Positions 17,858 to 26,849 of a stretch of 64,000 bases of DNA are shown here, piece after piece. The stretch's first letter is position 1. Every line of letters begins with the position of its first letter. The notes beneath the pieces are model-generated. The model had not been told where the DNA came from. It saw nothing but the letters and a program-made list of their open reading frames with translations, and did no database searches. Position numbers and translations under genes: made by a program. The stretch spans positions 4,911 through 68,910 of the forward strand of contig JBCDLI010000006.1 of assembly GCA_038745535.1 (NCBI GenBank), written 5' to 3'. This stretch comes from JBCDLI01 sp038745535. Its GTDB lineage: Bacteria; Pseudomonadota; Alphaproteobacteria; Rhizobiales; Rhizobiaceae.

Positions 17858-18733
17858 ATGAACTACGTGGAAGAAAATGGACAAAGTCGCTCGACCGTGG
17901 ACAAACTGCAAATTGCGCTCTCTTCCCATCCGCAGGGAATGGAGCATGCCGAAGAAGCGCTGCGAAGCAGATTTACTTCCTGGTTAACCGATTACTATAA
18001 ATCAGATTACGAAGATGATCGACGCAAAAAGGTCCAATTGCGTTTTGAGAGTGCACTCAGTGATGCAAAAGCCAGAATGGCAGCGCTGGATGATGAGCAC
18101 TCCGACGTCGTGATTTCTGACGAAAAATATAAAGCTTACCAAGATGATTTTGAGGAAAAAAAGATGAGTGGAACGACAAAAGCCCTGACCGCAGCAGCAG
18201 CTGCAATTTTTGTTGGCGGTTTTATCGCGTGGCAAACGGGCGTGATTGGTCCGCAAAATAACGAGGCTGATAATCAAGCAGCGTTGTTCCAGCTTACCGC
18301 AGACACCACCATAAATGTGGCACCAAGGAATGAATTCTCTCGAGATCAAAACGGCATCGGAATCACGGCGCGTTCGACACACGATAACCCAGCTAGCGGG
18401 CAAACAACTAATAGTGTTTTTTTTACAATACCAGCTGAAATAGAAGAGGCAGTAGGCGGAAAGACTATTCGTGTTTCAATCACAGCCGCCTCCGCAGCTG
18501 ATAATGGGTCTGAAGAATTTGCAGTGTCATATTCAACTGCGGCAGTTGGCAATAGTGGCTGGCAGCGATTTGTGCTCCAGCGAGAGGCACAGACATTTGA
18601 TTTCACATACGATGTTCCCAATGATCCGCAGAACCGTGACCCCCAGCTCGATTACCTAGGTGTATGGGCAGACACTGAAGGGCTTGGACGAAGCGTGAAA
18701 ATTGATGAAATCCGGGTCGACATCGCCGAGTGA
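17858..18733 (+). CDS. membrane-anchored protein with periplasmic beta domain, unknown function
   Basis: I do not recognise a named family. The 291-residue protein has a charged, helical N-terminal part of about 105 residues in the cytoplasm (rich in D, E, K, R; contains DDRRKKVQLRFESALSDAKA). One membrane segment follows (residues about 109-131, ALTAAAAAIFVGGFIAWQTG). The C-terminal region of about 150 residues is beta-rich with alternating polar/hydrophobic strands (NSVFFTIPAEIEEAVGGKTI, DEIRVDIAE), resembling a carbohydrate-binding jelly roll. ATG 17858 follows GGAAG; a TTG five codons earlier is possible. It is divergent from the ABC exporter genes. An export or assembly partner is a reasonable inference. 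Confidence 0.7.
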   Translation: MNYVEENGQSRSTVDKLQIALSSHPQGMEHAEEALRSRFTSWLTDYYKSDYEDDRRKKVQLRFESALSDAKARMAALDDEHSDVVISDEKYKAYQDDFEEKKMSGTTKALTAAAAAIFVGGFIAWQTGVIGPQNNEADNQAALFQLTADTTINVAPRNEFSRDQNGIGITARSTHDNPASGQTTNSVFFTIPAEIEEAVGGKTIRVSITAASAADNGSEEFAVSYSTAAVGNSGWQRFVLQREAQTFDFTYDVPNDPQNRDPQLDYLGVWADTEGLGRSVKIDEIRVDIAE

Positions 18734-18830
18734 TCGTTGGTTACCATTGTGTTAGATAACTTCGGGTCGCCCACCTTAACGTTGTTGCGCATCTGAGTTT
18801 CGCGCTGACGAATCACACAAAATACCCAAG

Positions 18831-20705
18831 CTATAATTTGGTGATCGATATCTCTGAGATGCGCGCCGTTAGACGCCGAGCGTCGTGCTCGCCTCGGTCT
18901 GAAGGCGATGCAGGTTGGGGAAACTTCAAATAAATCTCGTGTTGTTGGGTGTTTTCATCAGAAATCGAGAAATCTGCAATAAGCTCGGCTGGGAACGGAG
19001 AGATGTTTGAATTAAGACGGGCTCGTGTTCTTTTAATGCGGGCAATGGCGCCGGACAAATTTGTTCTCAAACGCCGCTTTATTGGTAGGGATTTATCGCC
19101 CAAAAGTAGTTCTGCATTGTCGAAAATTGCGCGGTTCATTGCGTCAATGACCGCCACCGTCACGCGGTAACGCCCCTTCTCTAAAAGTGCAGGTAAAGCA
19201 ATACTGGATTGAAGGCCCGGGCCGGCCCATCTGCCGTCACGCTCAGGATCGTGCCAATTCATACCGTTTATGAAGTCGCGCATGTCTATACGCAGCTCCC
19301 CGGCAAAGTTTTCTAGGTCTTGAACATCTTGGACTGGATGGTTGTCCGCAGAAGCGTACACCGTTTCGTCAACGGTTACTGGTCTATTATCGCGCTGTGC
19401 CTGCTCGAATTGGTACTCCAGTTCCTCCTGAACCTGTTCTAGTTGAAGGAGCAAGAGTTCGTTTTCAGATGTCAAGGACTCGGCATTTGCGGTGCCAGCG
19501 CGCGCTTGTTCAAGTTCATTCTCAAGGATTTGTTGTCTTGCGGTCAGCTCTTCAATTCGAGCGGTCGTCTGACTGCGTTCCTCATCAAATTTACTCTTTA
19601 AAAGAGTAATCTCTTCATTCTTTGCCAGGACGGTCTGCCGGTTTTCCTCGTGCACTCGTTCCAACTCGTCTTGAACTTGATCCAACTGAAGTGCGATCAG
19701 TTCATTTTCGGTGTTTTTGGCGTCAAGCGTCTCTTTAAATTCGGTCATTTCCTCTTGGGTGGCGTTCAACAGGAAGCGGAGTTGCTCAACACTGCTTTCA
19801 AGCGTCGTATTTTGCGCTAAGGCATCAGCCAGTTGTTCGTCTAAAGCATTATTCTTCTTATTTTGCTCCGATTCAAAAACTTCTGTCTCCTCGCGCAAAC
19901 TCATGAGGCTGCTCTCTGCCTGCGCGAGGGCCTGCTTTGTCGAGAAATGGTCGGCTAGCAAGCCAAAGTAGTCGGGCGGATGGTTTGAACCGTGAATGCC
20001 GCGACAATCAGCGGTTGCCTCCAATTCATCGAAAAGTTCGATGGTTGGGTTATCGTCGTCAGCATACGGTCGGAGAAAAAATGATTGAATTCCAGCCTGA
20101 GCCCTACCGACCGAATTTTCGGGAAGCGATGTAGACTCGGCTATGTTGAGCCCAAGTTTCACGTCCAATGCCTGGCGAACTCGGTCGGGATGGCTTGCCA
20201 AAGCATCTAGATTAATAAGTAGGCAGCGATCTGGGTTCTGGTTATAAAAACGCAGAATACAATCATTAAACTCGCGCCAGCGGACAAACATTAGTTCGAG
20301 TACTTCGCGGGTGTTCGCTTCCTCTTGAATTGGAAGCCCCTCAACGAAAATAGAACCAGGTTCAGTGTAAAACAGCGCAAATTGGGACTCGGGTTCGAAA
20401 TCGGCCCAAAAGTCTAACATAGGTAAAATATCGGGATCAGCCCAACCCCAATTTTCTAAATCCGCGTTTGCCACGATGATGTTCGCAGCTTGCATTTGCC
20501 AAGCTTTACCAATTCGATCGGGGTTGATGGTGGACAAGCGATCTTTTCGACTCTTGAGGTAGGTGGAACAAATCTTTGCCGTCAACTCGCGCGGTTCCAT
20601 CTCTGTTTCTGACCTGACGGGGTCGGAAACTCCAGCTGCTTTCAAAAGACCAAGACCTGCGTCACAGTGTGTTTGCAAAAATGATGTGACAATTGTTAAT
20701 GGCAT
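18831..20705 (-). CDS. sulfotransferase-like / coiled-coil / C-terminal beta-domain protein
   Basis: The 624-residue protein has three parts. Residues 1-240 look like a diverged sulfotransferase: MPLTIVTSFLQTHCDAGLGL at the nucleotide-loop position without the usual GTS, FALFYTEPGS, and RCLLINLDALASHPDRV resembling the family's YEDL-x-xDP segment. Residues about 250-470 are a long coiled coil, with the motif ENELxxLQLxQVQxELE occurring twice, 81 residues apart. Residues about 490-624 form a beta-rich domain containing RWAGPGLQSSIALPALLEKG, which looks like a sugar-binding sandwich. AAGG lies five bases before ATG 20705. It is divergent from the FkbM-like coiled-coil gene. Activity of the N-terminal domain is uncertain. 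Confidence 0.7.
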   Translation of the reverse strand: MPLTIVTSFLQTHCDAGLGLLKAAGVSDPVRSETEMEPRELTAKICSTYLKSRKDRLSTINPDRIGKAWQMQAANIIVANADLENWGWADPDILPMLDFWADFEPESQFALFYTEPGSIFVEGLPIQEEANTREVLELMFVRWREFNDCILRFYNQNPDRCLLINLDALASHPDRVRQALDVKLGLNIAESTSLPENSVGRAQAGIQSFFLRPYADDDNPTIELFDELEATADCRGIHGSNHPPDYFGLLADHFSTKQALAQAESSLMSLREETEVFESEQNKKNNALDEQLADALAQNTTLESSVEQLRFLLNATQEEMTEFKETLDAKNTENELIALQLDQVQDELERVHEENRQTVLAKNEEITLLKSKFDEERSQTTARIEELTARQQILENELEQARAGTANAESLTSENELLLLQLEQVQEELEYQFEQAQRDNRPVTVDETVYASADNHPVQDVQDLENFAGELRIDMRDFINGMNWHDPERDGRWAGPGLQSSIALPALLEKGRYRVTVAVIDAMNRAIFDNAELLLGDKSLPIKRRLRTNLSGAIARIKRTRARLNSNISPFPAELIADFSISDENTQQHEIYLKFPQPASPSDRGEHDARRLTARISEISITKL

Positions 20706-20940
20706 TTGGGCCTTGCTTACATATTAGGTACACCTGTGAGACGTGCGCTACATCGCAGAACGCATCAGGGCAAGAGACATGAAATAAAGCGATGCCAAAG
20801 CAGTAGGCGACGCATCAGAAATGAGAAGCCTATAGCGCGAGGTTCGCATCATTTTACCAGCAATAAGTATCTTGCCCCAAACGTCGCCTTTGACCAGCTA
20901 AACGGATTGCGGTACCGCGTGGCCAAAACTGCGACGATCT

Positions 20941-22698
20941 ATGTCTGATAAGAATTCACTACTAGATGCTGTTGGCGTGCTAGCCAAAATTACCCCACCG
21001 CACGTCTGTGTACACATTGGGGCTGGAGGGCGGTCTAGCGTCGGATTTGAAACTGTCGACTGCATTCCAGCACGACAACACGTATTGATTGAGGCAACTG
21101 AACGTCGTTATGAAAAATTGGCGGAACGGTACTTTGACGCCTCGAACGTTTACGCGGTGCACGGCGCGATAGACTCCGAAAGCGGCTCGCGTCCCTTCTT
21201 TACCCATTCATTAGAAGATGAAAGCGGATTTGCCTCATTAGATGATTTGAGGTCGGTTTGGCCAAATATCGAGACCGTTGATGAACGGCTAGCGCAGGTA
21301 ACCTCACTTGATGAAATTCTGCAGGCGTTACCCAAAGAAGCGTCGAAAGTGACCGAGTTTAATTGGCTAGTAATCGGTTGCTTGCCGAGTGGCTCAGTTT
21401 TCGACGGTTGCAAGCAGATTCTTGGACACATTGATGTGGCAATCATTCGGGCGGCCAAGACTGAGGCAACGACCGGTGAATTGGCCGCATCTTCTCTCGA
21501 GCTCGTACGATCGCGCATGGATGCTATTGGGCTCATCGAAATCGCAAGCGAAACGGAACGAAACGGAAAAATTGGACATTTCCTATTTTGTCGAGACTTA
21601 CTTAAACAAAGTACGATGCTTCGGCAGAAAAACAAAGACGAGGTTACGGCTTTGCGAACCGACCTCGAAATCTCACTCCGGGAGGAAAAGGATAAGGCCT
21701 CTACTCTAGCGCAAGCGCTAGATGCAACCCGCCTCGCGCTCGATGAAGCAGGCGCCGAAAAAAATGAGCTTCAAAACAAGTTGTCAGACGCTGACTTGGA
21801 GCTTGGAAACACACGTAAAGTGCTAGCCGAACAAAAGGCTGTGCAAAAAGCCGTCGAAGAGGCGTTAGAGGCAGCCCGCCTCGCGCTCGATGAAGCAGGC
21901 GCCGAAAAAAATGAGCTTCAAAACAAGTTATCAGACGCTGACTTGGAGCTTGGAAACACACGTAAAGTGCTAGGCGAACAAAAGGCTGTGCAAAAAGCCG
22001 TCGAAGAGGCGTTAGAGGCAGCCCGCCTCGCGCTTGATGAAGCAGGTGGCGAAAAAAATGAACTCCAAAAAAAGTTGTTAGATGCTGACTCGGAGGTAGA
22101 AGACATCCGTGAAACGCTTGTTCAGCAGGAAGCTGCGCGTCAAGCCGCCGAAGAGGCGTTAGCGGGTCAAATCCATCTTCGGGAAGAATTGGAAGTCGAA
22201 CGCTCTGAGCTCAATGCAGCGGTTGAGAATTTGAAAGACCAGCTTACGCAACGTATCATTGACATAAAGGATCGCGAAGCTGAGCTCGATCAGACAACCA
22301 TGGAATTATCAGGTTTGCAGCACACGATTGCAGCAAAATTAGCAGAATATGATGCTCTAAAGGTCGACTTCGAGCAGCTAGAGCTTGAGGCGAAGACAAA
22401 CGCGGAAACAAAAATCGCCATCGAAGGGACATTAGAAGCCGCAAATGAGGAGCTAGCCAAAGCTCAAAAGAAACTGCAACTTGCAGAGAATAACCTTCAG
22501 GCGACGCGTCAAAGCCACAAGGAAATTGCTACCAAGCTCCAAGCCGCCGAAGGCCAATTAGTGGCGATTGGGAACGAGATCAGACGCATTCTGACCGTCG
22601 GTGGTAAAGCCACCGACGCAAGTGAGCAAATGACTTCGGTGGAGAAAGACCCAAGCACCCCTGTAACACAGAGAAAACGAAAGGCCGACCCCAAGTGA
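20941..22698 (+). CDS. FkbM-like methyltransferase domain fused to a long repetitive coiled coil
   Basis: The 585-residue protein starts with a Rossmann-like region similar to FkbM methyltransferases (VCVHIGAGGRSSVGFETVDC at the SAM loop, then HVLIEATERRYEKLAERYF and YAVHGAID). This region ends near residue 215. From about residue 225 to 560 it is almost pure heptad-repeat coiled coil rich in A, E, K, L, Q. Within this are three tandem 49-residue repeats, seven heptads each. The C-terminus is basic (TQRKRKADPK). The stop overlaps the next gene's GTG start by four bases. A chain-capping methyltransferase with a coiled-coil spacer, as in WbdD, is the closest functional analogy; catalytic residues are not verified. 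Confidence 0.72.
   Translation: MSDKNSLLDAVGVLAKITPPHVCVHIGAGGRSSVGFETVDCIPARQHVLIEATERRYEKLAERYFDASNVYAVHGAIDSESGSRPFFTHSLEDESGFASLDDLRSVWPNIETVDERLAQVTSLDEILQALPKEASKVTEFNWLVIGCLPSGSVFDGCKQILGHIDVAIIRAAKTEATTGELAASSLELVRSRMDAIGLIEIASETERNGKIGHFLFCRDLLKQSTMLRQKNKDEVTALRTDLEISLREEKDKASTLAQALDATRLALDEAGAEKNELQNKLSDADLELGNTRKVLAEQKAVQKAVEEALEAARLALDEAGAEKNELQNKLSDADLELGNTRKVLGEQKAVQKAVEEALEAARLALDEAGGEKNELQKKLLDADSEVEDIRETLVQQEAARQAAEEALAGQIHLREELEVERSELNAAVENLKDQLTQRIIDIKDREAELDQTTMELSGLQHTIAAKLAEYDALKVDFEQLELEAKTNAETKIAIEGTLEAANEELAKAQKKLQLAENNLQATRQSHKEIATKLQAAEGQLVAIGNEIRRILTVGGKATDASEQMTSVEKDPSTPVTQRKRKADPK
21715..22155 (+). repeat. three tandem 147-bp repeats in the coiled-coil coding region
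   Basis: Units start at 21715, 21862 and 22009. Units 1 and 2 are nearly identical at DNA level; unit 3 diverges in its second half. Each encodes 49 residues beginning ALxAxRLALDEAG and ending in a VQKAVEE-like heptad, then the next unit begins. Because 49 is seven heptads, gain or loss of a unit keeps both the reading frame and the coiled-coil register. Confidence 0.95.
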
Positions 22699-23519
22699 AC
22701 AGCGTCGGTCGATACAGAAAACGGCTATCGCTGATAGATGAAATGCTAGCGGTCTCAGGTGCTCAAAGTCTTAGCGGCGATCAATCGATTGCACTTGAAC
22801 AGGTCGCAGATCGTTGCCCTGTCAGTACTTCATTAGAAAGCGAACCTATCCGGGTCATCAGCCATCTATCAGCCACCGGGGGCACACTTTTCGCGAAGTG
22901 TATCGCGTCAATGCCTAACGTGGTGGTGCTAAATGAAATCAACCCTTTTAGCCGCATGCAAGTGCCGATCGGCAAGCCCCCTTTTACTCCAACTGATATT
23001 GTAGCGCTCGTACGACAAGGCGAGGCGTCGCTGGCATCAGACCAATTGATCAAAAGCCTATTTCTGGACAACCTCGCAGTACTACGCAAGGAGTGTTGGC
23101 TCACAGGAAGGGTGCTTGTTTTGCGTGATCACAGCCATAGCCAATTCCTCTATCGAAAATTGGATGAGAACGCACCTACTCTTCGTGATGTAGTTGCCGA
23201 GCGTTTTCCAACTTTATCAGTGGTAACGACGCGTAAACCAGAGAATACATATGCTTCTATGGAACGAGAGGGCTGGAACAAACACTTTTCACCGAGTACG
23301 TTTGAGGAATACTGTCGTCGATGCGTGTTATTCGAAAATAGCTTTAAAAGCTCACAGAAATTTACCTTTGAGGATATGGTCACAAAGCCGCGGGCTGTGA
23401 TGCAATTGCTCTGCAGTGCCTTAGAGATTGCGTATGAAAGTTCATTTGAACACAACTTTAGCGCACATCAATTTAGCGGAGACAGCGGCCGTGGTGGCAA
23501 TACAATAGTCGAGAGATAA
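22695..23519 (+). CDS. sulfotransferase-like P-loop protein
   Basis: The 274-residue protein has a PAPS-loop-like segment SHLSATGGTLFAKCIASMPN near residue 55 and a later motif VVTTRKPENTYASMEREGW, which resembles the 3'-phosphate-binding strand and helix of sulfotransferases (RxPxxxYxS). A segment KFTFEDMVTKPRAVMQLL matches the usual position of the family's FEDL-x-xDP element. The start is a GTG overlapping the stop of the coiled-coil methyltransferase gene (GTGA), so translation is probably coupled and the two likely act together. The Lys-Thr of the canonical KTGGT loop is replaced by Ala-Thr, so activity should be treated as unproven. Confidence 0.68.
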   Translation: MNSVGRYRKRLSLIDEMLAVSGAQSLSGDQSIALEQVADRCPVSTSLESEPIRVISHLSATGGTLFAKCIASMPNVVVLNEINPFSRMQVPIGKPPFTPTDIVALVRQGEASLASDQLIKSLFLDNLAVLRKECWLTGRVLVLRDHSHSQFLYRKLDENAPTLRDVVAERFPTLSVVTTRKPENTYASMEREGWNKHFSPSTFEEYCRRCVLFENSFKSSQKFTFEDMVTKPRAVMQLLCSALEIAYESSFEHNFSAHQFSGDSGRGGNTIVER

Positions 23520-23631
23520 ATTTCATAAATTGCAAATCGGGTATTCTACGGAAATTCAAAATAGCGCTGAACAGTGGCACGCTTTCAAGAGCAAAATCAA
23601 AAAATCAGACTCGTAATAATCACAGGGTTTT

Positions 23632-24327
23632 ATGAATATGACCAATAAAACGTTCGATGAAACAAAAAATTACTTCGTTTTTTGTCACATTCCAAAATGC
23701 GGCGGAACGACAATGCACAAGTTTTTGGCCGAGGTAATGCAGTCTCGGTATCTGTATATAACGGCAAACGTTGACTGGCAGTCGCAAATAGCCGGCGCGA
23801 TCGGCTCAGGGGGGCATCAGATTAACAATGCCAACCCAATTTTTGAAAGAGAGGGTTTGGAGCCGGTTCGGATGATTATTCTACGTGAACCGCTCGAGCG
23901 CTTTCTTTCTTTCTACAAACATGTCCAAGACAATCCACGACACTACCTTGCGGGAAGGCCCGGAGTCTTGGGCATGTCCCCTTTGCAATTCGCGCACCAT
24001 TGCGTTGAGACAGATGTTACCGAATTCAAGAACTTGCAGGCACGATACGTTGTTGGAAGCGAACGATCATATTCTGATTTTTCTGAGTTAACTCGAATAT
24101 TTGATGATGAATTTAGTTTTTTCGCACCGCTAAAGAATATAAATAATCTTTTTGACAAAATTAATAATTTTTTTGGTACGGATGTATCCTACCCTAGAAA
24201 AGAAAATGTCAGCACAAAAAGAGCTTTTGATTCATCGGATTGGCAAGAGATGGCGGAAATAGTTTACGCAGCGAACGCTGCCGACGTGCGGCTTTACAGC
24301 CATTGTCTTGAACGATGTATTTTATAG
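23632..24327 (+). CDS. sulfotransferase family 2 protein
   Basis: This is a predicted PAPS-dependent carbohydrate sulfotransferase of 231 residues. The PAPS loop is VFCHIPKCGGTTMHKFL (residues about 17-33) and the 3'-phosphate motif is LREPLERFLSFYKHV near residue 84. The C-terminal half has the usual mixed helices with few conserved positions. The coding sequence is strongly AT-rich, more so than genes outside the island, which suits recent acquisition. It stands 112 bp after the preceding gene and converges with the glycosyltransferase at 24343. An in-frame ATG two codons in (23638) is an alternative start. Confidence 0.85.
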   Translation: MNMTNKTFDETKNYFVFCHIPKCGGTTMHKFLAEVMQSRYLYITANVDWQSQIAGAIGSGGHQINNANPIFEREGLEPVRMIILREPLERFLSFYKHVQDNPRHYLAGRPGVLGMSPLQFAHHCVETDVTEFKNLQARYVVGSERSYSDFSELTRIFDDEFSFFAPLKNINNLFDKINNFFGTDVSYPRKENVSTKRAFDSSDWQEMAEIVYAANAADVRLYSHCLERCIL

Positions 24328-24342
24328 ATGCGAAGTAATTAT

Positions 24343-25374
24343 TTAAGATTCCAATTGCTGAAAATTAGCAATATATTCGTGAACGTTTACCGCGGCTCTC
24401 GACACAAATAGCGCGATCTCATAATCTGACATTGTTCGGAGTTGTTCGGCTTCGCAGGATGTCTTTTGGTCGGCAACAAATGTCTGAATATTTGATTCGC
24501 TTTGTTTCCAAGCATCATATGCTTCAAACGCTCGAACTCTTGCGTTCTCTCCAAGCTCCCTTGCGAGTTCGGGCGACAAGGGTAAATCAACAGAACCCAT
24601 TATCGCTTTACGATAGTCGACAAAAACTCCGTCAACCCAGTTCGTGATGTAGTCGGTGTGGGTTCCCTCATCATTTGCAATGACACACATGCCTCGGGTG
24701 AGGCCTTCAATCATTGCCATGCCAATACCCTCGGTGAAGCGGGGACATATGAGTACATTGCTTCGGTCAAGGGCTTTGGCATAGTGGTTTCTTGTTGGAT
24801 CAAAAAAGCTCACGCTTCCGAAATTGATGGGGTGCTCGGAGGGATCAGAGCAATCTGGGGCGTTATGAATATGGATCGAGCCAGCATCTTGAATCACATT
24901 CCGAACAAACTGCCCATTCAGTCCATGCTCTGGCAGCCGCTGCCAAAACACCACACGTAGTTCGTCGAAGTCCGTTTGCTGGGGAAAATTCGCTGGGTCC
25001 TTCATATATTGGACGTGGAGGGCTGTATGTCCGCAAGATGTTATACGCTCGTAAAGATCACTGGAAAAACAAATAAATTTCGTTCCCGTAAGCGAATGCC
25101 AATAGGCATCGGATAGTGTGCATACTCCGTCCCACATGGGGATGCCGATGGTACTTATTCCCCGGCGAACAAAAAACGGGCAGAGATACTCAGTTTGCCA
25201 GCAAACGACCGCATCATAGCCAGCATCGGCAATTTCCACTACCATGTTATGGATGTCTACAGCGGCAAAAAATACGTCGACTTCGAATTTTTCTCTCAGC
25301 AACTCTTGAAAAAAATGGCTCGACTTTGTGAACTGATGAAAGTGGTGGTCAATAAATGCAATTTTCTGTATCAT
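24343..25374 (-). CDS. glycosyltransferase, GT4-like
   Basis: This is a predicted GT-B glycosyltransferase of 343 residues. The C-terminal lobe has the E-x7-E-type donor motif in RFTEGIGMAMIEGLTRGMCV near residue 236, followed by ANDEGTHTDYITNWVDGVFV. The N-terminal lobe is short and lacks the glycine-rich GT4 opening, so assignment rests mainly on the C-terminal lobe. It follows the gene at 25381 on the same strand with six bases between, and the two are likely co-translated. Donor and acceptor are unknown. Confidence 0.75.
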   Translation of the reverse strand: MIQKIAFIDHHFHQFTKSSHFFQELLREKFEVDVFFAAVDIHNMVVEIADAGYDAVVCWQTEYLCPFFVRRGISTIGIPMWDGVCTLSDAYWHSLTGTKFICFSSDLYERITSCGHTALHVQYMKDPANFPQQTDFDELRVVFWQRLPEHGLNGQFVRNVIQDAGSIHIHNAPDCSDPSEHPINFGSVSFFDPTRNHYAKALDRSNVLICPRFTEGIGMAMIEGLTRGMCVIANDEGTHTDYITNWVDGVFVDYRKAIMGSVDLPLSPELARELGENARVRAFEAYDAWKQSESNIQTFVADQKTSCEAEQLRTMSDYEIALFVSRAAVNVHEYIANFQQLES

Positions 25375-25380
25375 AGATGT

Positions 25381-26610
25381 TCATTCTCCCGACAGGGTTC
25401 CGCAAAGTCTGCCAAATTGATCATTAAAATCGTCTTGGTATGTACACCGGGCATGGTGTGACATTGCAAACGCTTCGGTCTGAGACATCCCCATAAAACG
25501 CGATACGGCGTCGGCGACATTTTGCATGTCTTTCACGAGTATACCGTTCTCGTAATGCCTGATCATGCCCGAAACGCCGGTGCCATCGGACGCAATGAAA
25601 CACCGACCCCTCGATACTCCCTCTTGAAACACGGCTGATCCCCGTTGCGCGTATACGTCGCGCGCGTAAGGCATAAAGAGGACGTGGCTATCGCGATACA
25701 TCCAATCCAACTCATCTTCCTCAACAAAGGCGGGTTTGACGCTGATCATGGGATGCTCCAGTAGGCTTTGGACGTATGACTGACGATAATACACGTCAGT
25801 TGGCTTCATTTTTTGAAGAACAATCTCGACCTCACCCTCACCATGGCTGCTCTTAAGCAAGTTCGCTAATTTCAGTATCTCGAAAAAGCCTTTGTCGGCG
25901 CGCCCTTGTCCCGGCGTCACGATTTTAAAGGGACGCTTCTTCCAATTCACAACGGTAGGGCGTCCAAATATTGGGTATTGGAGAAGGTAAATGTCCTCCC
26001 GAAAAATGTTTTTCAGATAGTCTTGATAGGCCAAGGTCTCTGCGCTGAACGATACATCCACCCCAGTTTTGCGCGCGAGGGCGACGCTCTTAAACAATTC
26101 TGCTCGGCCAAATTCGGACTTCGCACTCGCGCCCTCAAGCACTGCAATGAGGCGCGCATGAACCTTCGGTCTAAGCTCTTGCGGCAAATTTGCCATTAGT
26201 ACCATCAATGCGCCAAAACCGTAGTGCTCAGCGCTTGGAAAAAAGATCGCGTCTTCAGCAGTGATCCTGAAACGCTCAAAGACTTGCTGCCAATTTGTCA
26301 AAGTCTTCTCAAACTCTGAATCAACATTTTCTGCGAATGCGCTTACTAGTCTATTAGATGCGACATGAGATTGGTCTTCGAAAATTGTATTGCTGTCGTC
26401 AGTATGCGAGCTGGGTATTAACCATTGATATGGATAGTGTAATACACGCTCATAACTCTGAGAGCTTCCTGCGCTCTTGCTACAAAGCTCAGAAACGAGA
26501 CTAATCACATCGAATGAAGCACTCTTAAATTGATCGGCAAAAAGATCAAGACACATTAGATTGTGACCGACATGACCTGCGGTAACATGGTCTACTAAAA
26601 AAATACGCAT
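25381..26610 (-). CDS. glycosyltransferase, GT4-like
   Basis: The 409-residue protein opens with MRIFLVDHVTAGHVGHNLMC, a GT-B-like first strand and glycine turn. It has FKIVTPGQGRADKGFFEILK at the interdomain position and a C-terminal lobe with LFMPYARDVYAQRGSAVFQE, EGVSRGRCFIASDGTGVSG and HYENGILVKDMQNVADAV. These features match the GT4 fold, although the E-x7-E motif is atypical (FQEGVSRG). It heads a two-gene minus-strand unit with the glycosyltransferase at 24343. Its substrate is unknown. Confidence 0.72.
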   Translation of the reverse strand: MRIFLVDHVTAGHVGHNLMCLDLFADQFKSASFDVISLVSELCSKSAGSSQSYERVLHYPYQWLIPSSHTDDSNTIFEDQSHVASNRLVSAFAENVDSEFEKTLTNWQQVFERFRITAEDAIFFPSAEHYGFGALMVLMANLPQELRPKVHARLIAVLEGASAKSEFGRAELFKSVALARKTGVDVSFSAETLAYQDYLKNIFREDIYLLQYPIFGRPTVVNWKKRPFKIVTPGQGRADKGFFEILKLANLLKSSHGEGEVEIVLQKMKPTDVYYRQSYVQSLLEHPMISVKPAFVEEDELDWMYRDSHVLFMPYARDVYAQRGSAVFQEGVSRGRCFIASDGTGVSGMIRHYENGILVKDMQNVADAVSRFMGMSQTEAFAMSHHARCTYQDDFNDQFGRLCGTLSGE

Positions 26611-26849
26611 TTTATTATAAACCGCTCAAAAATTGCTCGCAATACACAATTATAGTAAGAGATCGCTCCCAATGATCCCTTACTAATGCTCTCATAAGTT
26701 AGTTTATTACCTAATGTTTGTAATATCCGTGTGCTTGACACTAGGCCCGCCTTTCCCTAGCACGACGATAAAAAGCAGGTAGCTTAGGAGGCGGCGGTGA
26801 CGCAATACCGTCTTAAGACGATGATTAATCGACAATCGGTGGTGGGACG
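26611..26849. promoter_or_regulatory. AT-rich divergent promoter region upstream of gmd
   Basis: This 239-bp non-coding region separates the gmd gene from the divergent glycosyltransferase at 25381. TTGACA occurs at about 26734-26739, a good -35 candidate for gmd, but no strong -10 stands 17 bases downstream (TAGCAC). AGGAGG lies at about 26787, too far from the gmd start to serve it. Confidence 0.35.

Noticed and set aside
26734..26767. Complete sigma-70 promoter for gmd
   Set aside because: TTGACA is good, but the -10 at the right spacing is poor; kept only as a candidate.
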